A DNA stretch of 64,000 nucleotides from Methylohalomonas sp034521715 (lineage in GTDB: Bacteria; Pseudomonadota; Gammaproteobacteria; Methylohalomonadales; Methylohalomonadaceae), in contig JAXHLY010000008.1 in the NCBI GenBank assembly GCA_034521715.1, positions 62,001 through 126,000 of the forward strand, written 5' to 3'. The position numbers and the translations under genes are program-made. The notes beneath the pieces are model-generated. The model was not told where the DNA came from. It made no database searches and worked only from the letters and a program-made list of their open reading frames with translations. Positions 54,675 through 63,694 of this stretch are shown here, in pieces (positions within the stretch are counted from its first letter, which is position 1; every line of letters begins with the position of its first letter).

Positions 54675-55162
54675 GTGAATCCCACACTTTTGCCACCGCC
54701 GATCTTTACGATGCCAATGAAGACAGGGTCCAGGTTGCATTGCCGATGTTCGCCGATTACGGTGGCCGGCTGGCATTCTGCGGCCCGGTTTCCACGGTCA
54801 AGGTGCACGAGGACAATACGCTGGTGCGCAAGGCACTGGAGGAAAAAGGTGAGGGCCGCGTGCTGGTCGTCGATGGTGGTGAGTCACTGCGCTGTGCGCT
54901 GGTCGGTGACATGCTGGCCGAACTTGGCCGTGACAATGGCTGGGCGGGCATTATCGTTTCCGGCTGCATCCGCGATTCGTCGGTGATTGCCACGGTCGAT
55001 ATTGGCGTCAAGGCCATCGGCACCAATCCGCGCAAAAGCCTCAAGCTGGGTGCCGGCCAGCGCGACATCCCGGTCAGCTTTGCCGGTGTGACATTCATCC
55101 CTGGTGAGTATGTCTATGCGGACGAAGACGGGATTCTGCTGTCTAAAGAGCCGTTAATCTGA
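54671..55162 (+). CDS. rraA: RraA-family regulator of ribonuclease activity / aldolase-like
   Basis: 163 residues with RraA landmarks: TADLYDANEDRVQVALPMFA, GRLAFCGPVSTVKVHEDNTL and GWAGIIVSGCIRDSSVIATV. In E. coli RraA inhibits RNase E; relatives are 4-hydroxy-4-methyl-2-oxoglutarate aldolases. The size and KVHEDN pattern favour the RraA-type group. It is coupled to the nitrilase gene. Confidence 0.87.
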   Translation: MSESHTFATADLYDANEDRVQVALPMFADYGGRLAFCGPVSTVKVHEDNTLVRKALEEKGEGRVLVVDGGESLRCALVGDMLAELGRDNGWAGIIVSGCIRDSSVIATVDIGVKAIGTNPRKSLKLGAGQRDIPVSFAGVTFIPGEYVYADEDGILLSKEPLI

Positions 55163-55178
55163 CACCCGGAGACATGCC

Positions 55179-55877
55179 ATGCCGCGAACACTGACTGCTG
55201 TCGTATTATTGTTGCTGGCCCCGCTTCTTCAGGCCCATGACAATGAGACCCTGTTCAACAAGGTCACGTTACAGGCCGAGGCCCGGCGCGAAGTCCCCAA
55301 TGATGAAATGACCGTTATGCTGACGGCCGAGCATCAGGGATCCGATCCCTCGGAACTGGCCGAACGCGTCAATCAGGACATGGCCTGGGCACTGGATCTG
55401 GCCAAAAAGGAATCCGCAATTGATGTCGAGACGCGTGGTTACACGACTTCGCCGATATACGGCAAGGCCACCGATAGCGGCAACAGGATCATTAGCGGCT
55501 GGCGCGTGAGTCAACAATTGCAGCTAAAAACGCTGGAATTTCCAGTACTTACGGAATTACTGGGAACCCTGCAGCAGCGCCTGCAGATCACGCGGATGGG
55601 TTTCAGCCCGACTTCCGATACCCGGAAAAAGCACCAGAACGAACTGATCAGTGAAGCCATGGAGGCATTCAAGGAACGTGTTGCCATTGTCCAGAAGGGC
55701 ATGGACGGCCGCGACTATCGCATTGTCGAACTGAACGTGAGCACCGGCGGTTTCGGTTACCGGCCGATGGCGATGGCGGACATGGCGGTGTCCAGAATGG
55801 AAAGCGCCGCACCGGCCGTGGAAGGTGGAACGACTGAGGTGACGGTGACGGTGTCCGGCTCCGTACAATTTTATTGA
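55179..55877 (+). CDS. SIMPL-domain (DUF541) periplasmic protein
   Basis: 232 residues. Signal peptide MPRTLTAVVLLLLAPLLQA, then the SIMPL pattern VTLQAEARREVPNDEMTVML, TTSPIYGKATDSGNRIISGW and TEVTVTVSGSVQFY at the end. Family members are periplasmic and have been linked to oxidative stress. Seventeen bases after rraA; probably same operon. Confidence 0.88.
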   Translation: MPRTLTAVVLLLLAPLLQAHDNETLFNKVTLQAEARREVPNDEMTVMLTAEHQGSDPSELAERVNQDMAWALDLAKKESAIDVETRGYTTSPIYGKATDSGNRIISGWRVSQQLQLKTLEFPVLTELLGTLQQRLQITRMGFSPTSDTRKKHQNELISEAMEAFKERVAIVQKGMDGRDYRIVELNVSTGGFGYRPMAMADMAVSRMESAAPAVEGGTTEVTVTVSGSVQFY

Positions 55878-56375
55878 ACCGAGCAGGTCCGACACGCTGA
55901 TCTTATTTATCGCATCGGTTGCAGATACAGTCCGCAAATGAACGCGAACACACGCGAATAAAGATTCCTCACATTCGTTCGGAATGACAGGAATCAATTT
56001 CCGATGATTCCGACCGAAGAGTATGCTGAAAAACGGTGGGAGCGCAGCTTGTTGCGCGAATTGTCCTTGACCGTCATTCCGCAGTCATCACTGATGATTT
56101 CTGTTACCGTCATACTGGCCCTGGCTTACTACATGCCAGGGCAGGCTCCAGCCAGTATCTTAAGGCAGGTTACGGCTGACGCCTAACGCGCCCAACGGCA
56201 TTCCATTCGCGTGCTTTAACCCTCATCCTTCCTTCTCCCAGAGGGAGAAGGGACAATGTACGCTTCGCGTTGTTTTTTTATGCGCGTTCATTCGCGGACT
56301 GTTCACAATCTATCCATTCGCGCAGCGAAGCTGCGCTCCCACTACCGCACGAGATACGAGGAACGAGCGACGCGT
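55878..56375. other. repeat-filled intergenic region
   Basis: 498 bases with no convincing gene. It holds a fragment of the interspersed repeat (CATTCGTTCGGAATGACA, about 55971-55988), two facing REP-like halves (GTGGGAGCGCAGC at 56036 and GCTGCGCTCCCAC near 56330) and ACGAGATACGAGGAACGAG (56348-56366), whose reverse complement is found at 39523-39556 after speE. Short open frames here are made of these repeats. Confidence 0.7.
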
Positions 56376-56825
56376 CTATTCTATGGTAATTGTCCCGGTC
56401 ATACCGGCCTCGGCGTGGCCGTCGACAGTGCAGATCAGGTCATCAAATTTTCCGGTCTGGATTGGTACGAACCACCACTCGGCGGTGTGCCCCGGGAAAA
56501 CCTCGACCTCGCGGATATGACCCTTGATCTCGGCGGTTTCCTCGCCGTCCGGCGTATAGGTCTGTACCTTGCGCGTGAATATCGACTGGACGAATTTATC
56601 GGAAGAGAAGTAATGTTTATGCGGGCTGTTGTTGACCAGGACCATCCGGTACAGCTTGCCGGTTTCGAAATTCAGATCCGAGGGTGTGAATTGCATCTTG
56701 CCATCTTCGGTCCCGAGTTCAACAGTGACCGTGAGCGGTTCCTGGCGGCTCAGATCGCCGGCCGCATGGGCTGTAACTGAATAGACCAGGCTCGTGAGTA
56801 ACAGGATTACAAATCTGGTTAACAT
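56376..56825 (-). CDS. periplasmic cupredoxin-like protein
   Basis: 149 residues. Signal peptide (FVILLLTSLVYSVTAHA), then a cupredoxin domain: first His in VLVNNSPHKHYFSSD, and Cys, His, Met in DDLICTVDGHAEAGMTGT. Not close to the tandem pair at 36 kb. It is divergent from the cytochrome P460 gene across a 166-base spacer, and may supply or accept its electrons; this is inference. Confidence 0.85.
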   Translation of the reverse strand: MLTRFVILLLTSLVYSVTAHAAGDLSRQEPLTVTVELGTEDGKMQFTPSDLNFETGKLYRMVLVNNSPHKHYFSSDKFVQSIFTRKVQTYTPDGEETAEIKGHIREVEVFPGHTAEWWFVPIQTGKFDDLICTVDGHAEAGMTGTITIE

Positions 56826-56916
56826 GCGTTCTCCGGAACAAGTTTTGGTTTTTGCTATATGGATATGGCGGGGGTACAGCGTGGAGTATTTGCCAATGTT
56901 TGCCAGAGCGTATAAT

Positions 56917-56946
56917 TTGACAAACAGCTTGGACTTATAGTTAAAT
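56917..56946 (+). promoter_or_regulatory. putative promoter of the cytochrome P460 gene
   Basis: TTGACA (56917-56922), 18 bases, then TTAAAT (56941-56946), in an AT-rich spacer between divergent genes. The ATG at 56992 has GGGAGAT as ribosome binding site. Confidence 0.4.
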
Positions 56947-56991
56947 TAAATAGGCAAACCATATACCAATTATTATTGTGGGAGATGAGCG

Positions 56992-57519
56992 ATGAAACTG
57001 TCATACTGGATTTTCGCCCTGACGGGCGCACTCGGTGCAGCGGCGGTCATTGCCGGTGGGCGCATGGATTTTATCAAGTACCCGGACAACTACAAGGAAG
57101 ATTTTTCGCGTTACATGACCGCGAATCGTGCTAATGACAAGCCGCAGATGGTCCATATATACGCCAATGACAGGGCGTTGCAGAGCGCTACGGATGGCGA
57201 TCTGGCTTACGGCTCGAGCCTGGTGATGGAAGTCTACAAGGCCGCTACCGATGAAAAGGGCGAACCCCTCAAGCAGGCCGACGGTGTCTACAAACCGGGC
57301 AAGCTGGCCGCGGTCGCGGTCATGGAAAAACGTTACTGGGGCGTGGAGTATCCCGCCGAGAAACGGGCCGGCGACTGGGGATTCGCCTTCTATGATGCCA
57401 ATGGCCAGCCCAAGGCGAATGATCTGCAGTGTGCCAGTTGCCACAAGCCCAAGGCCGACCAGGATTTTCTATTTACGTTACCGCAGTTGAGCGAGTACGC
57501 CCGTACACATCAGATGTAG
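56992..57519 (+). CDS. cytochrome P460-family protein
   Basis: 175 residues. A hydrophobic leader (WIFALTGALGAAAVIAG) is followed by the P460 pattern FIKYPDNYKEDFSRYMTANR, GSSLVMEVYKAATDEKGEPL and one haem site NDLQCASCHKPKADQDFLFT at the C-terminus. Members are hydroxylamine or NO-handling haem proteins (P460, cytochrome c'-beta). Whether this one has the Lys-haem crosslink cannot be told from sequence alone. Possible role in nitrosative stress defence. Confidence 0.83.
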   Translation: MKLSYWIFALTGALGAAAVIAGGRMDFIKYPDNYKEDFSRYMTANRANDKPQMVHIYANDRALQSATDGDLAYGSSLVMEVYKAATDEKGEPLKQADGVYKPGKLAAVAVMEKRYWGVEYPAEKRAGDWGFAFYDANGQPKANDLQCASCHKPKADQDFLFTLPQLSEYARTHQM

Positions 57520-57530
57520 TATCCGGCGGG

Positions 57531-58812
57531 TCACAGGTTGCGAATGACCTTGCGTGCCGCCTCGAGCGTCTGGTCGATGACGGCATCATCATGCGCGGCG
57601 GAGACGAAACCCGCCTCGAATGCCGCCGGTGCCATATAAATGCCGCCGGCAAGCATGCCGGTGAAGAATTTCCGGAAATGTTCCATGTTTGAATTAACGA
57701 CCTGTTCGTAACGCGTCACCTGCGGCACATCGGTAAAGAACAGCCCGAACATGCCGCCGAGTTCGTTCGCGGTCATGGGGATCCCGGCTTCCTTCGCAAT
57801 TTCAGTAATGCCGAACGCCAGCCTGTGGGTCATGGCACTCAGCCTGACGAAAAATTCCTCCTCGGCAATCAGGTTCAGTGTCGTCAGTCCGGCGGTCATG
57901 GCAATCGGATTACCGGACAGTGTACCGGCATGATAAACGGGACCATCGGGTGACAGCTGATCCATGATATCCGCGCGGCCGCCGAAGGCACCGACCGGCA
58001 TGCCGCCGCCGATGACCTTGCCGAGCATGGTCAGGTCCGGTGTGACCTGATAGATGGACTGCGCGCCGCCCAGCGCGACCCGGAAGCCGGTCATGACCTC
58101 GTCGAAGATCAGCAGCGAGCGGTAACGGTTGCAGATATCACGCAGGCCTTCCAGGAAACCCGGTTCCGGCAGTATGCAGTTCATGTTGCCGGTGACCGGC
58201 TCGACGATCAGGGCAGCGATGTTTTCACCCTGATCGGCGAATACGCGTTCGACTTCATCAAGATCATTGTAAGTAACCGTCAGCGTGTGCCTGGCCAGAT
58301 CGGCCGGCACGCCCGGCGAACTCGGGGTGCCGAAGGTCAGGGCGCCGGAACCGGCCTTGACCAGCAGTGAGTCGGCATGGCCGTGATAGCAGCCCTCGAA
58401 TTTGACGATGCCGTTGCGGCCAGTGTAACCGCGTGCCAGGCGGATCGCGCCCAGGCCTGCTTCGGTACCGGAATTGGTCATGCGCACCTTTTCGATGCCG
58501 GGCACGAATTCACAGATGCGTTTTGCCATCTGCGTTTCTATCTCCGTCGGTGCGCCAGTAACTCAGGCCTTTCGCAGCTGCTTTCTGTACCGCGGCGATC
58601 ACGGCGGGATGGGCATGGCCGAGGATCATCGGCCCCCAGGAGCCGACGTAGTCGATGTACCGGTTGCCGTCGACATCGAATAACCAGGCACCTTCGGCGC
58701 GTTCGATGAACGGAGGCGTGCCGCCGACAGCCCTGAAGGCACGCACGGGCGAGTTAACGCCACCGGCGATGTATTTCCGGGCTTCATCGTAAAGTTGTTC
58801 CGAACGCGACAT
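57531..58812 (-). CDS. hemL: glutamate-1-semialdehyde 2,1-aminomutase (frameshift)
   Basis: From ATG 58812 (SEQLYDEARKYIAGGVNSPV) to KGLSY, then in the next frame PTEIETQMAKRICEFVPGIE to the stop. One extra base (A at about 58557 on the plus strand) accounts for the break; corrected length 426 residues. PLP lysine is in LGKVIGGGMPVGAFGG. It makes 5-aminolevulinate, the substrate of HemB above. Third gene of the thiD-thiE-hemL operon. Confidence 0.93.
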
Positions 58813-58822
58813 CTGAATGTCC

Positions 58823-59458
58823 TTATGAAGATTGTTGAAAGATGTTCCGGTAGGCGGCCGCCGCAGCCCGGCTGTCGGGTTGATCGAAGATACCGGCGAT
58901 CACGGCCAGCAGGTCGGCGCCGGCGGCCAGCAGCAGCGCGCCATTGTCCGGCGTGATCCCGCCAATCGCAACAATGGGCACATCCACTGACGCGCGGGCC
59001 TGACCGAGTATGCCGATATCCGCTGCCGGTGCATCGGGTTTGGTCAGTGACGGAAAGAAGCGGCCAAATGCCACGTAATCGGCACCCCGGCTGACGGCTG
59101 CGTGGGCGCTGTCGATATCATCATGGCACGATACGCCGATAATGGCGTCAGGCCCCAGGCGCTTTCTGATCGCGGCAATGTCGCCGTCCGTCTGGCCGAC
59201 ATGAACGCCGTCCGCGCCTATATGCACCGCCAGTTCAGTGTCGTCATTAATAATAAACGGTACCCCGTTTTCATGGCAGGTTTCGACCAGTGACAACAGG
59301 CAGTCTTTATGGCTGCTGATATGGCCGCGCTTGTCGCGCAGCTGGATCATGGCCGCACCGCCGGCAATGGCGCCTGCGATCGCGGCAACAATGCGTTCAG
59401 GGCCGACCCAGGCGGTATCGGCGATGGCATAAAGGCCGCGTGCCGGCAGTGGGATCAT
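58823..59458 (-). CDS. thiE: thiamine-phosphate synthase
   Basis: 211 residues. RGLYAIADTAWVGPERIVAA, MIQLRDKRGHISSHKD and INDDTELAVHIGADGVHVGQ are ThiE landmarks, with VPIVAIGGITPDNGALLLAA at the end. It joins the pyrimidine and thiazole moieties of thiamine. The ATG overlaps the thiD stop codon by four bases. Confidence 0.94.
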   Translation of the reverse strand: MIPLPARGLYAIADTAWVGPERIVAAIAGAIAGGAAMIQLRDKRGHISSHKDCLLSLVETCHENGVPFIINDDTELAVHIGADGVHVGQTDGDIAAIRKRLGPDAIIGVSCHDDIDSAHAAVSRGADYVAFGRFFPSLTKPDAPAADIGILGQARASVDVPIVAIGGITPDNGALLLAAGADLLAVIAGIFDQPDSRAAAAAYRNIFQQSS

Positions 59459-60244
59459 GTTTGATACAGCCGGTTGGGGTGTTTCTGGGCCTGGCCGAAT
59501 TCATGGGCCTCGCGCAGGCAGTGCCAGGTATAGTCCAGGCCGTTCATGACGGCGGACTCGAGTGATTCGCCACCGGCCAGATCGGCGGCAATGGCGGACG
59601 ACAGCGTACAGCCGGAACCATGGAAGCGCCCGGGCAGGCGCTCATAGTGATAGGCCTGCGGTTCCGATCCCTGTTGATACAGGGTATTGACGACCGCTTC
59701 ATTGGGTTCATCGCCGCCGGTGATCAGCACGGCCTGAGCGCCCATGGCCAGCAGCGCCGCCGCCGCCGCGGGCAGGTGCATCTGATTGCCGACCTGGCGC
59801 GCCTCGCGGGTATTCGGAGTGATGACACTGGCTAGTGGGATCAGGCGTTCGCGCAGGGCCGCAAGTGCCTCGTCCTCGAGAAATTCGCCACCGCCTGCCG
59901 GCAACCAGTACCGGGTCCAATACCACCGGCAGCTCGTGGCGCGTCTCCAGGAAACCGGCTATGGTCTCGATGATCGCGACGCTCGGGCAGACGCCGATTT
60001 TGCAGGCGGCAAGCGCCATATCCTCGCTGACCAGTTCCAGCTGCTCGGCAAAATGACTCGGGGACTGCGGCAGGATACGGCCGAGGCGGACGGTATTCTG
60101 CGCGGTCAGCGCGGTAATGACGGTCGCGGCATGGCAGCCGCGCCGGCCGATGGCCTCGATATCGGCGTGGATACCGGCGCCGCCGGTAGGGTCGTGGCCG
60201 GCCAGCACCAGGACGACGGGGATATGATTATGTTGAGAGGCCAT
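59455..60244 (-). CDS. thiD: hydroxymethylpyrimidine/phosphomethylpyrimidine kinase (frameshift)
   Basis: From ATG 60244: VVLVLAGHDPTGGAGIHADI, then HAATVITALTAQNT, up to VLDPVLVAG; the next frame continues GGGEFLEDEALAALRERLIP and ends with the ribokinase-type RFHGSGCTLSSAIAADLAGG. One extra base near 59896 accounts for the break; corrected length 262 residues. It phosphorylates HMP twice for thiamine synthesis. No TPP riboswitch is seen upstream. It is divergent from the rubredoxin gene. Confidence 0.92.
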
Positions 60245-60324
60245 GCCTGTATTCTAACCGTGCCGCCATCCATGCGAGAATTACATTAAACATAAAGACA
60301 TCCAGTCAAGGGAGTTGTCTGTCC

Positions 60325-60489
60325 ATGAAGAAGTACATGTGCGTGATCTGCGGTTTTATTTATGATGAGGAACAGGGCTGGCCGGATGACGGCATCGAGC
60401 CCGGCACCAAATGGGAGGATGTGCCGCCGAACTGGGTCTGTCCCGAATGCGGGGCGCGCAAGGAAGATTTCGAGATGATCGAGGTGTGA
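60325..60489 (+). CDS. rubredoxin
   Basis: 54 residues from ATG 60325, after GGGAGTTG. The iron site is formed by YMCVICGFIYDEEQ and NWVCPECGARKEDFEM (two CxxC). Small electron carrier. The place opposite thiD is common in this group of bacteria. Confidence 0.95.
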   Translation: MKKYMCVICGFIYDEEQGWPDDGIEPGTKWEDVPPNWVCPECGARKEDFEMIEV

Positions 60490-60554
60490 ACGAACTGCAT
60501 TTACCCGTAAAGCTATTCCACTCATACATTGGATTAAGCGGTATAACCCTGCCA

Positions 60555-60622
60555 ATTGCTGATAGCTTCTAGTTCATAGCTGATAGGTCAGTTTCTATGA
60601 GCTATCGGCTATAAGCCATGAG
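60555..60622. repeat. low-complexity AGCTGATAG-type repeat
   Basis: Overlapping words TTGCTGATAGCTTCTAG, CATAGCTGATAGG, TGAGCTATCGGC and CATGAGCTAG, partly inverted. It fills the gap between rubredoxin and hemJ. Confidence 0.55.
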
Positions 60623-61039
60623 CTAGAATGGTTTTACGATCGCCAGGATCACGATACCAATCAGCAACAGGACCGGAATCTCGTTGAACACCCGGTACCA
60701 GACATGCCCGTGGCTGTTGCGATCATGTTTGAAATCATTCAGCAGCTTGCCGCAGTAAAGGTGGTAGCCGATAACCACCAGCACCAGCGCCAGCTTGATA
60801 TGCAGCCACGTGGCGTCCATGCCGGTATAGACCAGCATCAGCCACAGCCCGAAGACGATCGTCAGTAACGCCCCCGGCATCATGATGCCGTAATACAGCT
60901 TGCGTTCCATGATCTTGAAGCGGTCGATGCTGGTTTGATCGTCTGCCAGCGCGTGGTAGACAAATAATCTGGGGAGGTAAAAGAGTCCGGCAAACCAGGT
61001 CACCATGAAGATAATGTGGAAGGCTTTTACCCAGAGCAT
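60623..61039 (-). CDS. hemJ: protoporphyrinogen oxidase HemJ
   Basis: 138 residues, four membrane helices. MLWVKAFHIIFMVTWFAGLF carries the conserved His, then YLPRLFVYH and KLALVLVVIGYHLYCG. HemJ oxidises protoporphyrinogen in bacteria without HemG or HemY, so this organism likely uses it for the last steps of haem. It overlaps the TlpA-like gene by one base. Confidence 0.93.
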   Translation of the reverse strand: MLWVKAFHIIFMVTWFAGLFYLPRLFVYHALADDQTSIDRFKIMERKLYYGIMMPGALLTIVFGLWLMLVYTGMDATWLHIKLALVLVVIGYHLYCGKLLNDFKHDRNSHGHVWYRVFNEIPVLLLIGIVILAIVKPF

Positions 61040-61554
61040 CAGCCGGCCTGCCGTTTGGCGAGCATGGTTTCTACCAGGGACCGTACTTTGCCGGTATCGA
61101 ACAGGCCGATCTTGTGCATGACGATACGGCCGTCGGGCGCGATCAGGAAGGTCGTCGGCGTCAGCATGACATCATCGAAGGCCCTGGCTACGTCACCCTC
61201 GACGTCCAGGGCGATGCGATAGGGCAGGCCGTGTGTCTCGGTGAACTCGATCACCTGGTCCGGCGGGTCATAGGACATGGCGACCCCGATTATGGACAGG
61301 CCGCGATCGTGGTATGTCTCATGCAGTTCGATCAGGTGCGGGATCTCCTTCATGCAGCTCTGGCAGGTCGTGGCCCAGAATGTGACCAGTACCGGCCTGC
61401 CGCGCAGCTCGCCGAGCTCGACGGCCTCGCCGTCAATGGTTTTGAGAGTGACGGCGGGTGCCTGGCCGAGACCGGCCGGCGCCAGCCACAGTGCGGCGGC
61501 TGCGGCCATGATGATGATGGCGCCGAAAAGCGCATAGCGATCGCGTCGGGTCAT
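61039..61554 (-). CDS. TlpA-like thioredoxin-fold protein
   Basis: 171 residues. N-terminal membrane anchor (LFGAIIIMAAAAALWLAP) and a thioredoxin domain with the active site VTFWATTCQSCMKEIPHL and cis-Pro region MLTPTTFLIAPDG. Such anchored periplasmic thiol reductases serve cytochrome c maturation or redox defence. Same operon as hemJ. Confidence 0.9.
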   Translation of the reverse strand: MTRRDRYALFGAIIIMAAAAALWLAPAGLGQAPAVTLKTIDGEAVELGELRGRPVLVTFWATTCQSCMKEIPHLIELHETYHDRGLSIIGVAMSYDPPDQVIEFTETHGLPYRIALDVEGDVARAFDDVMLTPTTFLIAPDGRIVMHKIGLFDTGKVRSLVETMLAKRQAG

Positions 61555-61581
61555 GATGCTGAACGAACAGTCGGGAAATGG

Positions 61582-62247
61582 TTATGCAACCGGGTCCTTG
61601 CCGGGGCCCGGTCGCCGGTGATCCGCCGGTGGCGGCAGTAACGGCTCCGGGCGCTGGAACAGGTTGCGCAGTTTAGCAAACACTGCCCGCAGGCCGCGCC
61701 AGATTTTCGGCAGCAGCCAGATCATCAGGGCGACGAATATCACCAGCCCCACCAGGAATACCACGGGATGGTAAAGCGCCGCCCACAGGCCGCCGATGAC
61801 CAGGGCGTCCTCACCCAGCGAGGTGGCCCAGTTGCTGAACGGTTCCGGCGAGGTGTTGATGAGGACGCGGGCACCGGCCTTGGTGGCGTGGGCCCCGGCG
61901 GCCAGGCCGCCGCCGAGCAGGAATGCCATAAGCTCCGCAGCCTGGCTGGTCTCGCCGACTGCGCCCATGGCCAGCACCGCGCCGGCGGGTATGCGGATAA
62001 AGGTGTGGATGGTGTCCCAGCCGCTGTCGACCCCCGGCGTCTTGTCGGCGAAGAATTCAACACAATACATAAGCCCCGCGGCAAACATGACCAGCGGGTC
62101 AGTCAGCACCTCAAGCCCCGGCGGCAGCACAATATGGCCGGTTGAGCCCAGCAGTCCGAGCATGAAGACCGTTGCATAAAGATTGATACCGCTGGCCCAG
62201 GCGACGCCCATTGTCAGGGCGATAATCTGGATGGCTTCCATCGTCAA
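61582..62247 (-). CDS. DUF4126 membrane protein
   Basis: 221 residues (Met 1 or Met 3), with DUF4126 landmarks: GVAWASGINLYATVFMLGLL, EFFADKTPGVDSGWDTIHTF and LLGGGLAAGAHATKAGARVL. About five membrane helices; Pro-rich cytoplasmic tail. Function unknown. Upstream on the same strand of the TlpA-like gene. Confidence 0.87.
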   Translation of the reverse strand: MTMEAIQIIALTMGVAWASGINLYATVFMLGLLGSTGHIVLPPGLEVLTDPLVMFAAGLMYCVEFFADKTPGVDSGWDTIHTFIRIPAGAVLAMGAVGETSQAAELMAFLLGGGLAAGAHATKAGARVLINTSPEPFSNWATSLGEDALVIGGLWAALYHPVVFLVGLVIFVALMIWLLPKIWRGLRAVFAKLRNLFQRPEPLLPPPADHRRPGPGKDPVA

Positions 62248-62568
62248 GTCCTCTGGTACTGCCGGTGTCAGGGCCTCTGGTACACCCCGTTACCTCTACA
62301 TTGGTAGATGGTAACTGATTTCACGGGATTTTTTCCTTGACGCTCCCCGTATGCCCCGGTAAGTTATCTGCCGTTTCATTTCCACCACGTGTGGTATGAA
62401 GCGCAATAACAATAAAAAATATCGAGTTACCATTCAAAAGCGGCTTCGGCCGCTTTTTTATTCAGGCATCACCGACTTTAACATTTCGGGCCTGCCACTT
62501 ATCATGCGTGCCCTTGTAATTTGTGCGCCTGTTAACTTAGTACCCTGAACTGGGGTCCGGTTTCCGTC
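62248..62568. other. intergenic region between DUF4126 and argC
   Basis: 321 bases between divergent genes. A duplicated phrase GTCCTCTGGTAC / GGCCTCTGGTACA occurs at 62246-62285. The only other clear element is the terminator-like hairpin at 62436-62459. No gene seen. Confidence 0.6.
62436..62459 (+). terminator. Rho-independent terminator with UUCG tetraloop
   Basis: AAAAGCGGC, loop TTCG, GCCGCT and five T (62436-62459). It can work on both strands since A's precede it. It lies upstream of argC, so it may end an unannotated short transcript from 62250-62430. Confidence 0.75.
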
Positions 62569-63618
62569 ATGACTGACAAAACGATTTCCGCCGGTATCGT
62601 CGGTGCCACTGGCTATACCGGTGTCGAGCTGCTGCGTCTGCTGGCAACCCACCCCCATGTCGAGTTGCGGCAGGTCACCTCGCGCACCATGGCCGGGCAA
62701 CCGCTGGCGGCGGTCTTTCCACACCTGGAAGGCGTACTGGACCTGGCTTTTTCGGCCCCGGAGCCGGCGACGCTGGCGGAATGCGATCTGGTGTTTTTTA
62801 CCACCCCGAATGCCACGGCCATGCATATGGTGCCGGAACTGCTTGAGGCCGGCTGCCGGGTCATCGACCTGTCCGCTGATTTTCGCCTCCGGGACGCCGC
62901 CGTCTGGTCACAGTGGTATGGCGGCGACCATGCCTGTCCGGCGCTCCTGGACGAGGCGGTCTACGGCCTGCCGGAAATCAACCGGGACAGGCTGAAGGGA
63001 GCGCGTCTGGTGGCCAATCCGGGCTGCTATCCAACGGCCGTCACCCTGGCCCTGCTGCCGCTGCTCGAGGCTGGTGTGGTCGTTACAGAACGGCTGATAG
63101 CCGATGCCAAATCCGGCGTCAGCGGCGCCGGCCGCAAGGCCGAGCCAGAACACCCAGTTCGGCGAAACCGCGGAGAATTTCCGTGCCTACGGGGTATCCG
63201 GACACCGGCATCTGCCCGAGATTCACCAGACACTGGCCGTGGTCAGTGGCACAGCGCCCGGCCTGACCTTCGTGCCACACCTGGTGCCGATGATCCGCGG
63301 CATCCATGCCACGGTTTATGCGGAATTGACCGCCCACGGCAGCGACGTCCAGGCGCTGTTCGAGGGCCGCTATGAAAACGAGCCGTTCGTACAGGTTCTG
63401 GCACCTGGCAGCCATCCGGAGACCCCGGTCAGTGCGCGGCTCGGAACCTGTGCCGGCTGGCCGTGCACCGGCCCGGTGACGGCTGGCGGGTCGTGGTGCT
63501 GGCGGTTATCGATAACCTGGTCAAGGGCGCGGCCGGCCAGGCCGTCCAGAATATGAATCTGATGTACGACTGGCCGGAAACCACCGGGCTGGCCGGCCAC
63601 CTGCCGCTGGTACCGTGA
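62569..63618 (+). CDS. argC: N-acetyl-gamma-glutamyl-phosphate reductase (three frameshifts)
   Basis: Frame pieces join to about 348 residues: AGIVGATGYTGVELLRLLAT, GARLVANPGCYPTAVTLALL (catalytic Cys) and VSGAGRKA; after an extra base near 63142, SQNTQFGETAENFRAYGVSG and VPHLVPMIRGIHATVYAEL; after two more near 63428 and 63444, VVVLAVIDNLVKGAAGQAVQ and the end LPLVP. It reduces N-acetylglutamyl phosphate in arginine synthesis. As with atpD, several indels in a biosynthetic gene suggest sequence error. Confidence 0.93.
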
Positions 63619-63694
63619 AGCGGTTCATCGTGCCCTGTCACTGCGCGGGGTATGCTGTCGGCATGCCGTCAACCTGTTTACTCCCGGGTCAGCC

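Noticed and set aside
55999..56375. Small open frames between the SIMPL gene and the cupredoxin
   Set aside because: They consist of repeat elements and have no conserved-looking product or ribosome binding site.
60245..60324. TPP riboswitch before thiD
   Set aside because: The 80-base spacer lacks the CTGAGA and related conserved blocks of the thi-box.
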